Below, piece after piece: positions 1-5,892 of a DNA stretch of 9,109 nt. Under the pieces are notes generated by a model that worked only from the letters and a program-made list of their open reading frames with translations, searched no databases and was not told the DNA's origin. The DNA comes from Bacteroidales bacterium GP4 (GTDB lineage Bacteria; Bacteroidota; Bacteroidia; Bacteroidales; Muribaculaceae): positions 3,569-12,677 of the forward strand of contig DAAL01000217.1 in NCBI GenBank assembly GCA_001701065.1. The letters are read 5' to 3'. Made by a program: the position numbers and the translations under genes. The stretch's first letter is position 1, and every line of letters begins with the position of its first letter.

Positions 1-274
1 GTTGGTGCTTGGCGGATGCTTCGCATGGATAGCGTCGTCTTACCCCGACGGACTTGAATGGAGCATAGCCAAAGTCACCGGGCTGGAAGAACTTCCCGGT
101 GCCGCGACCGGCATCGCCCGTGGTATTGCAGAGGTGCAGTCAACTACATCAGTACTCCCGGACTACAGTAGCACGTGGTCAGGAATCATAGGGTGCATGG
201 TGGTGCTTACGTTGGTGTGGGTGACGTGCGCTTTGATAAATTCGCGCCGTAAGAAGGTGCATTGCAGAGAATAA
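1..274 (+). CDS. cbiM: ECF cobalt/nickel transporter, substrate-specific subunit (CbiM/NikM type), C-terminal end only
   Basis: Only the last ~90 residues are present; the gene begins upstream of the window, so the TTG at position 2 is just an internal codon. The visible part contains the sequence SSYPDGLEWS, the hallmark of the PDGLE segment found in CbiN and at the C-terminus of CbiM/NikM-type proteins. A predicted final membrane helix follows (about SGIIGCMVVLTLVWVTCALI) and then a basic cytoplasmic tail (NSRRKK). In this family the subunit sits in the inner membrane and binds Co2+ or Ni2+, delivering it through the CbiQ-CbiO module. cbiQ begins 3 bases after the stop, so the genes are clearly one operon. 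The PDGLE segment could instead be a stand-alone CbiN; the missing N-terminus prevents a decision. Metal specificity cannot be read from this fragment. Confidence 0.82.
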   Translation, partial: LVLGGCFAWIASSYPDGLEWSIAKVTGLEELPGAATGIARGIAEVQSTTSVLPDYSSTWSGIIGCMVVLTLVWVTCALINSRRKKVHCRE

Positions 275-277
275 AAG

Positions 278-1078
278 ATGAGCGGACTGGAGAAAGCGTT
301 GGTGGAACTTAACCGTGTGGAGGATTCCGCGCGTGATGTTACATTCCTGCACGATGTGGACGTGCGCGCCAAGATACTGGTGGCGTTGTTCTACATCGTG
401 GCGGTGCTTTCGCTGTCGCTCCGTTCGCTCACCGGAATATTGGTTTTTGCGGTTATCCCCATGATACTTGCCACTATGGGCGGCATTGATTACGGGCGTG
501 TGTTCATGCGGTCGCTGATTGTGCTGCCATTTGTGGTATTCATCGGTATTTTTAATCCCATTTTTAACCACACGACGGCTTTTATGGTGGGTAATGTAGC
601 CGTGAGCCAGGGATGGGTGGAATTTGTGTCGATAGTGCTTCGTGGCATTCTTGCGGTGCAGATGGTGCTGTTGCTTATAATGTCAAGCGGATTTTATCAG
701 GTGTGCCGCGGTCTTGCGCTTATGAAAGTGCCGGGTGTGTTCATAACTCAGCTGATACTTCTGTACCGTTACATATTCGTGCTTATCGGGGAGGCTATCA
801 CCATGGACCGTGCCCGGAAATCGCGCAGCTACGGCAGGGACAAATATCCGCTTAGGATGTGGGGCGCATTTGTGGGTCAGTTGTTGCTGCGGAGTATAAA
901 AAGGGCTGAACGGATTCATCAGGCTATGCTGTCACGTGGTTTCACTGGAAGGATTGAGTCGTTGCGCCGCTTGCATTGGAGAATGCGCGACACGGCGTTT
1001 GCCATCGTGGGGTGCGGGGCTGTAATTGTGCTTAGGGTTGTGAACTTCGATCAATTGTTTTCTAAATTTTTTGCGTAA
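278..1078 (+). CDS. cbiQ: ECF transporter transmembrane coupling subunit CbiQ
   Basis: A 266-residue membrane protein, the usual length for CbiQ. It has hydrophobic segments at about residues 31-67, 77-95, 117-138 and 153-172, and another near the C-terminus at about 238-253. The two cytoplasmic coupling motifs of the T component are visible: ARKSRSYG at 179-186 and MLSRGFTG at 217-224. Their arginines are expected to dock into the grooves of the CbiO ATPase dimer. In the family, CbiQ transmits ATP-driven movements of CbiO to the metal-binding subunit. The ATG at 278 is chosen because it follows the upstream stop by 3 bases and gives a full-length N-terminus. The gene lies between the CbiM-type subunit and cbiO, the normal order of a dedicated (group I) ECF transporter. 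Nothing looks broken. Confidence 0.9.
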   Translation: MSGLEKALVELNRVEDSARDVTFLHDVDVRAKILVALFYIVAVLSLSLRSLTGILVFAVIPMILATMGGIDYGRVFMRSLIVLPFVVFIGIFNPIFNHTTAFMVGNVAVSQGWVEFVSIVLRGILAVQMVLLLIMSSGFYQVCRGLALMKVPGVFITQLILLYRYIFVLIGEAITMDRARKSRSYGRDKYPLRMWGAFVGQLLLRSIKRAERIHQAMLSRGFTGRIESLRRLHWRMRDTAFAIVGCGAVIVLRVVNFDQLFSKFFA

Positions 1079-1083
1079 GGATT

Positions 1084-1794
1084 ATGAGCCATCATTATAT
1101 AAAATTTGATCATGTCACTTACACTTATCCGTCGGGGTACCGCGCTCTCGATGATGTGACATTCACGGTCACACATGGCGAGAAGGTGGCGCTTGTAGGG
1201 GCAAATGGGGCGGGTAAGTCGACGCTTATCCTGCACACCAATGGTTTGCTTATGGCTTCGTCAGGTTCGGTGGTCGTGGGTGATGTGCCTATCGTGAAAA
1301 ATACACTGCCTATTATACGCCGTACCGTGGGGCTTGTGTTCCAGAATCCGGACGACCAGTTGTTTATGCCTACAGTGGAGGAGGATGTGGCTTTCGGACC
1401 GGTGAATATGAAGCTTCCTGCCGACGAGGTGGAGCGGCGTGTGGCTGCGGCATTGAAAGCGATGGGGGTGGAGCATCTTCGTGACCGCCAATGTTTCGAG
1501 CTATCGGGCGGACAGAAAAGGAGTGTGGCTGTAGCCACGGTGCTTTCCATGGAACCTGACATTCTGGTGATGGATGAGCCGTCGAGCAATCTTGACCCTC
1601 ATGCGCGCCGGCTGCTGATAGACCGTATAAAAGAGTTTTCCCACACGTGTCTTATCGCGACCCATGATATGGACATGGTGCGGGAGCTTTGTCCCAGAAC
1701 CATAGTGATGTGCAACGGCAAAGTGATAGCCGACGGGGCGACAGAGGGAATCTTCAATAACATCCCGCTTCTCGAAAAAGCCAATTTGGTTTAG
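1084..1794 (+). CDS. cbiO: ECF transporter ATP-binding protein CbiO
   Basis: A 236-residue ABC ATPase with all catalytic motifs intact: Walker A GANGAGKST (39-47), Q-loop VFQNPDDQ with Gln87, signature LSGGQ (140-144), Walker B ILVMDEP (160-166) with catalytic Glu165, D-loop SNLD (168-171) and switch His194 in ATHD. The QNPDDQLF stretch after the Q-loop is characteristic of ECF-type ATPases. It should form a cytoplasmic dimer that hydrolyses ATP to power cobalt or nickel import with CbiQ and the CbiM-type subunit. It starts 5 bases after cbiQ and is the last gene of the operon. The protein is somewhat shorter than the ~270-280 residues of many CbiO proteins because it stops soon after the core domain; this is common in Bacteroidetes and not a sign of damage. 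Confidence 0.92.
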   Translation: MSHHYIKFDHVTYTYPSGYRALDDVTFTVTHGEKVALVGANGAGKSTLILHTNGLLMASSGSVVVGDVPIVKNTLPIIRRTVGLVFQNPDDQLFMPTVEEDVAFGPVNMKLPADEVERRVAAALKAMGVEHLRDRQCFELSGGQKRSVAVATVLSMEPDILVMDEPSSNLDPHARRLLIDRIKEFSHTCLIATHDMDMVRELCPRTIVMCNGKVIADGATEGIFNNIPLLEKANLV

Positions 1795-1808
1795 GATTAT
1801 CGTCACTT

Positions 1809-1825
1809 CATCGTCGAAGACGATG
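1809..1825 (+). terminator. short hairpin after cbiO, possible operon terminator
   Basis: CATCGTC (1809-1815) and GACGATG (1819-1825) pair perfectly over 7 bp around a GAA loop, 15 bases after the cbiO stop codon. The sequence that follows is A/T-rich but has no clean T-run, so a Rho-independent role is only a possibility. Position directly after the operon's last gene is the main argument. Confidence 0.35.
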
Positions 1826-1885
1826 CATAAATATATGTCGCATCTACGAAGCTCCATATGGGGGTGAGTCCTTATACGCCACTCT

Positions 1886-1913
1886 CCCCAGATTCCCCTT
1901 CGGTCATCTGGGG
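1886..1913. repeat. 8-bp inverted repeat, second hairpin after the cbi operon
   Basis: CCCCAGAT (1886-1893) and ATCTGGGG (1906-1913) are perfect complements separated by 12 bases. The stem is GC-rich and stable in either strand. No T-tract follows on the + strand, so it may be an intergenic palindromic element or an RNA-stabilising end structure rather than a terminator. Confidence 0.4.
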
Positions 1914-2081
1914 TTAAGCAAAAATCGACACCTCCGGTGCCGTATCACCACCGCGCAATCATTCAAAATTCAAAATTTCCTTCGCTTTTCCCGCAGGGAA
2001 TAATCCGTTATATAGCCGGGTAATGAGCGCAGCGAAATTTGGGGTAAAGCCCTCACCATCATTAAAAAATCCGTGAAAAAT
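1914..2081. other. gene-free, palindrome-rich stretch
   Basis: No coding sequence is supported here. The stretch holds the near-tandem repeat TCAAAATTCAAAAT around 1963-1977, a small hairpin TTCCC-GCA-GGGAA (1988-2000), and an outer interrupted inverted repeat in which AAATTT (1973-1978) plus CGCT (1983-1986) can pair with AGCGAAATTT (2031-2040), enclosing the small hairpin. This nesting could be a degraded non-coding mobile element or simply an intergenic RNA end structure. No transposase or target-site duplication is visible. Confidence 0.35.
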
Positions 2082-2112
2082 TTTGTGGATATGTGAAAAT
2101 GCGCTAAATTTG
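2082..2112 (+). promoter_or_regulatory. Bacteroidetes-type promoter of the islet transcript
   Basis: The -33 element TTTG (2082-2085) and the -7 element TAAATTTG (2105-2112) match the Bacteroidetes primary-sigma consensus TTTG/TAnnTTTG exactly, with a 19-base spacer. A transcript should begin at about 2117-2120. There is no gene start for 380 bases, so it drives either a long leader or a stand-alone RNA. No comparable promoter was found directly upstream of the gene at 2735, so this one probably also serves the downstream two-gene module. Confidence 0.75.
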
Positions 2113-2117
2113 CTGAT

Positions 2118-2495
2118 GCCGACCGTTATACGCAGATGCCCGGTCGTGGGCTAAGCGTGGAGGGGGAAGCAGACATGTTTAAAGAAGGCGTTTATTGGCG
2201 CTTGATTCTTGGCAGTTTGAAATCTCGCAAATTTCAATGGATTAGTTAAAGAACAAGGCAGCGATAGATGCTCATGATTGTGTATTTGATCCCAATGGCT
2301 GTAATGCTCTGTGACGGAGTGGTGCGGGCATTGAGGTTGATTACATATATGCGTGGGCTTCTGCGTTGCTCGTTCTACTAATCCGGGCAATGCGAGAGCC
2401 TCAAACAGCGGGACGGGCAAAGATACAGATTCCCACGTCTTTCATTTCTAAACCATATTAACCGCTAAGGAGGGGAGTCACAAGGCACACATTTA
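2118..2495 (+). ncRNA. candidate structured leader or stand-alone RNA
   Basis: This stretch follows a perfect promoter and has no convincing ORF on the + strand. Stems seen by eye: GACCG/CGGTC (2121-2125 with 2141-2145), right at the expected 5' end; TTGAAAT/ATTTCAA (2217-2223 with 2231-2237); AATGCTC/GGGCATT (2303-2309 with 2326-2332); and a 14-position stem 2356-2369 with 2387-2400 that has one mismatch and three G-U pairs. The wobble pairs form only in the + strand RNA (they become A-C on the other strand), which favours + strand transcription. The 3' limit is not defined; no strong terminator follows before the ATG at 2501, which argues for a leader of the surface-protein gene. I cannot assign it to a known RNA family. 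Confidence 0.42.
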
Positions 2496-2500
2496 TTACA

Positions 2501-2719
2501 ATGAAACGAGTTTTACAAAAGTTTCTCGCCCTGATGATGGTACTATGGACATCATCTCAGCTTTCCGCCTACGACTTCCATGTCGACGGTATCTATTACA
2601 ACATCTTGTCACTTGAGGACAAAACGGTAGAAGTGTGTTAACCCTATGAATCCATCCAATACTCAGGATTCATCAAAATTCCTGCAGCGGTCAACAATGA
2701 ATCGTATTTTTATCTATAA
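2501..2719 (+). pseudogene. 5' remnant of a BspA-like leucine-rich-repeat surface protein
   Basis: The ATG at 2501 opens a typical signal peptide (MKRVLQKFLALMMVLWTSSQLSA), then YDFHVDGIYYNILS, an N-terminal motif I recognise from Bacteroidales BspA-like leucine-rich-repeat proteins, followed by EDKTVEV. An in-frame TAA at 2639-2641 ends this after 46 codons. The same frame continues with PYESIQYSGFIKIPAAVNN, again normal for the family (the segment before the first repeat), so the stop is a point nonsense change and not a frameshift. At about 2704 the sequence turns AT-rich and the frame closes at 2717-2719. Such proteins are normally hundreds of residues long and exported to the surface. 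Here only the first ~70 codons remain. A secreted 46-residue peptide may still be made. Confidence 0.75.
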
Positions 2720-2734
2720 CATTTCAAATTGATT

Positions 2735-3232
2735 ATGAAACCTAAATTATTCACATTCATAGTTCTTTCTATTTTATTTCAGTGCATAGATGCAGTAGCA
2801 TCAGATAGCAATCAGCCTAATTGTAATCTCAATTATTTAGTAATCGAACATCTTGACGGAAATGTCTTTGATTATTCTTTTGACGAGAATCCAAAGTTAT
2901 CATTTAGTTATGATGAATTATGTATAACATCTGGACATTATTCCGTAACATATCCCTATAACTCATTAAGGAGGTATTATTTTAAAGAAGGTGAGCAATC
3001 TTCCATAGAAGTGCCAAAGACTAAAATGAGTATATCATTTAAAGGCGATTGTCTACATATTTCATTAGAAAAATCTAATGAAATAATATATATTTATTCT
3101 TCAATTGGTGCTATTATACATAGTGCTCTAACTGATTCTAATGGTGAAGTTTTGATAAATTTCCAAGATTTTGACTCTGGTCTATATATCATTAAATGTC
3201 TTGACATATCTACAAAAATATATAAAAAATGA
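2735..3232 (+). CDS. small secreted protein with T9SS type A-like C-terminal tail, function unknown
   Basis: A 165-residue protein. I prefer the ATG at 2735 over a TTG two codons earlier because it begins directly with the signal peptide (MKPKLFTFIVLSILFQCIDAVA). Residues ~32-85 (YLVIEHLDGNVFDYSFDENP, then SFSYDELCITSG) follow the pattern of a small Bacteroidales domain in which a protein starts with 'LxVxxxDGxxxxYxLxExPKxxF'. Residues ~103-165 resemble a T9SS type A sorting domain: IYIYSSIGAIIHSAL, then NGEVLINFQDFDSGLYIIK, with a lysine-rich end. If so, the protein is exported across the outer membrane and attached or released by type IX secretion. The stop overlaps the next start (ATGA at 3229-3232), so the two are probably translated together. 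Codons are strongly AT-rich compared with the flanking core genes. No enzymatic motif is visible. Confidence 0.75.
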   Translation: MKPKLFTFIVLSILFQCIDAVASDSNQPNCNLNYLVIEHLDGNVFDYSFDENPKLSFSYDELCITSGHYSVTYPYNSLRRYYFKEGEQSSIEVPKTKMSISFKGDCLHISLEKSNEIIYIYSSIGAIIHSALTDSNGEVLINFQDFDSGLYIIKCLDISTKIYKK

Positions 3233-5106
3233 AACGGATTTTTTCGTCAATATTTGTATTGAGTTTTTTACTCAGTCTGTCGGCTCAATCTATTAATCGT
3301 GAGTTTCTATATGTTTATCATAAAGATAATTCTTGTGATGCTTTCATGTGCTGTGATATTGACAGCATTGTATTGTCCAATTATGATGCTGATTCTGTTT
3401 ATCATCAATCGGTACAGATGCAAGTATTCCATACTCAAGATAGTATTTATAGGATTGCTATAGATGATATTGAAGAAGCGTCATTTGTATCTCGTGATTT
3501 AACCTTTGCCGAAAGTATAACTGAAATTGAGAAACCTATTAAAAAGTTCTTTATGGAATCTGAAGATCTTGAAGAGATGTCACATCACATAAGGGATATT
3601 GAAGTCATGGAGGGCATCGAAAAAGCATGGGTCTCAAATGGCTCTTTTTATGTAAAATTAAAGGATTCCGGTGTAATTGTATATCTATTCCCTCCTGAAG
3701 ATAATCACGAAGCAACTGAATATACTGTACCTAATAAGTTGGAAATGCCTATTCTCTCAAATACTACACAGAATACTGAACGTGAGTATCTTCAGGAAAA
3801 AAGGATGTGTATTATCAACCAACAGTATTATGATGAAGCTCGAACATCATATGCTGAAAAATATAGCAAATTAAAAGATGAGTATGCTGAAGCCGGTATT
3901 CATGTTGACCTCATTAACGGTAATAATGCAGGATGGAAATTCTTCACTGAAGAGTTGACTAAATATAATCTAATATTTCTAATAACTCACGGTGTCCCTA
4001 ATTACATTGCTACTGGTGAATATTGGGTGAACTGGATTAACATAGTTGATGAAGACTTTTTCAAACAATTGTTTAATGAAAATCAGATTTGTAAAGCTAA
4101 TATTAAAGAATTGAGATTTGGCAAGGAGGTTTCGATAGATTATATTGCTATAAATTACAAATTTATCCAAAATTATTTTCGCGGAAATTTTGAAAATGCA
4201 ATACTTTTTAACACAGCTTGTAAATCTTTCTCAAATGACAGTTTGTATAATGCTTTTGAAGAAAAAGGGGTACGGTCATACTTGGGTTATACTGACATAA
4301 ATACAGTGGGCAAATTGGCGGGGATTGATTTTTTTAAGAATATGCTATGGGGTAAAAATGTAAAAGAATCATTTGATCTGCTTAGTTCTGATTATAAAAA
4401 TGAATTTGGTTGGGGTTGGGACGATAAACTCGACGTAATAGCATGGGACGCTAAACTAAAGTTACAAGGTGATGGCGGTAATTTAGGATTTCATTTATGT
4501 CCCGATGAGAATCATCCACACTTGATTGATTTAGGGCTTCCAAGTGGCTTAAAATGGTCATGTTGTAATATTAAGAAGGATAATGACACGGATTCAATTA
4601 TGCCCGAGAATTATGGTGGATATTTTGCTTGGGGTGAATTGAATGAGAAAGCAAATTATAATAAAGATAATTACAGGTTTTATTCAAATGGAGTATATGA
4701 TGTTATAGGAAAAGATATGCCTGAGTCTAATGGAATAACTCCAACATACGAGATATCCGGAACGATATATGATGTGGCAGGACCTGAATATTGTATGCCA
4801 ACTGCAGCCCAATGTAAAGAACTATTAGAGAATTGTAAATTGCGATGGGAGCAATCTTACGGTGTAAGTGGTTGTTTTATCATTGGACCTAATGGGAATA
4901 GTATTTTTTTACCAGCTGGTGGATTTCGTCAGGATAATGTGTTTAGTACTAGTGAGGGTTATGCTGGTCATTATTATATCGGTTCGCAGTGTAAAAGTAG
5001 TAAACAATCGGATGCCTATTCCATGACTTTATATCCATATGGGGCTTATTGGAGTCCGGATTGTCCAAGATTCCGAGGATGTACGATACGTCCCGTTTCC
5101 AAATAA
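3229..5106 (+). CDS. secreted multidomain protein: N-terminal Bacteroidales domain, caspase-like (clan CD-like) region, FISUMP-like C-terminus
   Basis: A 625-residue protein with a signal peptide (about residues 1-19, LSLSAQ near the cleavage site). Residues ~25-88 (EFLYVYHKDN, then IDSIVLSNYDADSVYH, then DSIYRIAIDDIEEASFV) match a domain I recall from many Bacteroidales exported proteins. Residues ~190-390 look like a caspase/gingipain-type fold: a first strand RMCIINQQYYDEA, a hydrophobic strand ending in His254-Gly (YNLIFLITHG), and a second strand ending in Cys331 (NAILFNTAC). This is the clan CD arrangement of a His-Cys dyad, followed by GVRSYLGYTDI. Residues ~430-625 (LIDLGLPSGLKWS, YFAWGE, CMPTAAQCKELL, GPNGNSIFLPAGGF, GCTIRPV) are a FISUMP-like domain ending at the usual place. 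There is no T9SS tail and no lipobox. AT-rich codon use suggests acquisition. The peptidase assignment rests on motif spacing only. Confidence 0.72.
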   Translation: MKRIFSSIFVLSFLLSLSAQSINREFLYVYHKDNSCDAFMCCDIDSIVLSNYDADSVYHQSVQMQVFHTQDSIYRIAIDDIEEASFVSRDLTFAESITEIEKPIKKFFMESEDLEEMSHHIRDIEVMEGIEKAWVSNGSFYVKLKDSGVIVYLFPPEDNHEATEYTVPNKLEMPILSNTTQNTEREYLQEKRMCIINQQYYDEARTSYAEKYSKLKDEYAEAGIHVDLINGNNAGWKFFTEELTKYNLIFLITHGVPNYIATGEYWVNWINIVDEDFFKQLFNENQICKANIKELRFGKEVSIDYIAINYKFIQNYFRGNFENAILFNTACKSFSNDSLYNAFEEKGVRSYLGYTDINTVGKLAGIDFFKNMLWGKNVKESFDLLSSDYKNEFGWGWDDKLDVIAWDAKLKLQGDGGNLGFHLCPDENHPHLIDLGLPSGLKWSCCNIKKDNDTDSIMPENYGGYFAWGELNEKANYNKDNYRFYSNGVYDVIGKDMPESNGITPTYEISGTIYDVAGPEYCMPTAAQCKELLENCKLRWEQSYGVSGCFIIGPNGNSIFLPAGGFRQDNVFSTSEGYAGHYYIGSQCKSSKQSDAYSMTLYPYGAYWSPDCPRFRGCTIRPVSK

Positions 5107-5161
5107 TATTTAAATGTGACATTAGGAAAAAATTGGGATAAATATTATATATTCTATATTC

Positions 5162-5209
5162 TACGTGGTGCGTGCAGGAGGCATGATCTTCAAGGTCGTA
5201 TTATTATAG
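5162..5209 (+). pseudogene. 3' remnant of a T9SS-tailed surface protein gene
   Basis: Translated in the frame ending at the TAG 5207-5209, this short stretch reads YVVRAGGMIFKVVLL, the typical last line of a T9SS type A sorting domain (family pattern 'GxYxVRxGxxxxKVxL'). It has no start codon or upstream coding frame; an in-frame TAG lies at 5123-5125. Its base composition is visibly more GC-rich than the AT-rich DNA ending at about 5160, like that of the 5' surface-protein fragment at 2501-2719. I read the two as the ends of one former gene. The fragment is only 15 codons, so chance resemblance cannot be excluded. Confidence 0.45.
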
Positions 5210-5236
5210 ATACTTAATGATTATATTGATAAACTG

Positions 5237-5271
5237 ACTGCGCTGTGGCGACCGCCACGGCGCAGTTTTTT
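5237..5271 (+). terminator. strong Rho-independent terminator of the islet
   Basis: ACTGCGCTGTGGC (5237-5249) pairs with GCCACGGCGCAGT (5254-5266) over 13 bp with a single G-U pair and a GACC loop, followed directly by a six-T run (5266-5271). It closes the transcription unit begun at 2082 and separates the islet from the ribosomal operon promoter about 40 bases further on. Confidence 0.92.
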
Positions 5272-5309
5272 GTTAGTAAGAATAAAAATGTTAAAAAGGT
5301 GCGGAAATA

Positions 5310-5341
5310 TTTGGAAAATAGCGATTTAGTGTGTATCTTTG
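5310..5341 (+). promoter_or_regulatory. promoter of the str-S10 ribosomal operon
   Basis: TTTG (5310-5313), a 20-base spacer and TATCTTTG (5334-5341) match the Bacteroidetes consensus exactly. Transcription should start near 5346-5349, giving a leader of about 140 bases before rpsL. Confidence 0.85.
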
Positions 5342-5365
5342 CGGTGATTTTTGAGGACTATGTTG

Positions 5366-5409
5366 TGCCAATCTATTTTATCGGCTGATAATCAGCGGAA
5401 TAGATGGCA
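5366..5409 (+). promoter_or_regulatory. long hairpin in the rpsL leader, candidate autoregulatory element
   Basis: TGCC (5366-5369) pairs with GGCA (5406-5409), ATCTATTTT (5371-5379) with GGAATAGAT (5397-5405) including two G-U pairs, and GCTGA (5384-5388) with TCAGC (5392-5396) around a TAA loop. An unpaired A5370 and the 4-base bulge 5380-5383 interrupt the helix on the 5' side only. There is no T-run after it and the structure lies about 80 bases before rpsL. Bulged leader helices of this kind are commonly bound by a ribosomal protein that represses its own operon; which protein would bind here is unknown. Confidence 0.55.
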
Positions 5410-5487
5410 TAGGCATATGTGCGAAGAAATAGGAAGAAGTATAACTACGATTAATATAAAAAGATTTAAGAACAAAAAAGAACTAAG

Positions 5488-5892
5488 ATGCCTACAATTC
5501 AGCAATTAGTAAGAAAAGGACGTGTGGCTCTTGAAGACAAAAGTAAGTCACCTGCACTCGACAGCTGTCCGCAGCGTCGCGGTGTGTGTGTGAGAGTTTA
5601 CACTACTACTCCTAAAAAGCCTAATTCGGCTATGCGTAAAGTTGCACGTGTGAGATTGACCAACGGTAAGGAAGTTAACTCCTACATCCCGGGCGAAGGC
5701 CACAATCTTCAGGAACACTCAATCGTGCTCGTTCGCGGTGGTCGTGTTAAGGACCTTCCCGGTGTGCGTTACCACATCGTTCGCGGTACACTCGATACCA
5801 GCGGCGTAAAGGACCGTACACAGCGTCGTTCAAAATACGGAGCTAAACGTCCCAAACCAGGAGCGGCACCTGCAGCAAAGGGTAAGAAATAA
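5488..5892 (+). CDS. rpsL: 30S ribosomal protein S12
   Basis: A 134-residue S12, about 10 residues longer than the E. coli protein because of an Ala/Lys/Pro-rich C-terminal tail ([15 protein letters not shown]) usual in Bacteroidetes. It lies at the decoding centre of the small subunit. The conserved loops [12 protein letters not shown] (40-51) and [13 protein letters not shown] (84-96) are intact. Lys43 and Lys88, where changes give streptomycin resistance in other bacteria, are the wild-type residues, and Asp89, the site methylthiolated by RimO where that enzyme is present, is kept. The start ATG follows an A-rich stretch without a Shine-Dalgarno site, as is usual for highly expressed Bacteroidetes genes. 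It is the first gene of the operon, 140 bases behind the promoter. Confidence 0.98.
   Translation: MPTIQQLVRKGRVALEDKSKSPALDSCPQRRGVCVRVYTTTPKKPNSAMRKVARVRLTNGKEVNSYIPGEGHNLQEHSIVLVRGGRVKDLPGVRYHIVRGTLDTSGVKDRTQRRSKYGAKRPKPGAAPAAKGKK

Noticed and set aside
1125..1589. Long - strand open frames opposite cbiO (and similar ones opposite fusA)
   Set aside because: They are mirror frames of strongly coding genes, with no start context or family resemblance.
2151..2420. An 89-residue open frame on the - strand within the structured region
   Set aside because: It would start at a TTG lying inside a promoter-like box, has no recognisable domain or ribosome-binding context, and the stem wobble pairs point to a + strand RNA. 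Best explained as a chance frame.
2729..2734. TTG start two codons upstream of the small secreted protein
   Set aside because: The ATG at 2735 begins a normal signal peptide with a lysine at position 2; the TTG adds nothing.
4510..5106. The FISUMP-like C-terminus as a target of a diversity-generating retroelement
   Set aside because: C-type-lectin-like ends are typical DGR targets, but no reverse transcriptase, no template repeat and no second copy of the 3' end is present in the window.
2704..5160. The AT-rich module as an insertion sequence or transposon
   Set aside because: No transposase, no terminal inverted repeats at the composition breaks and no clear target-site duplication were found.
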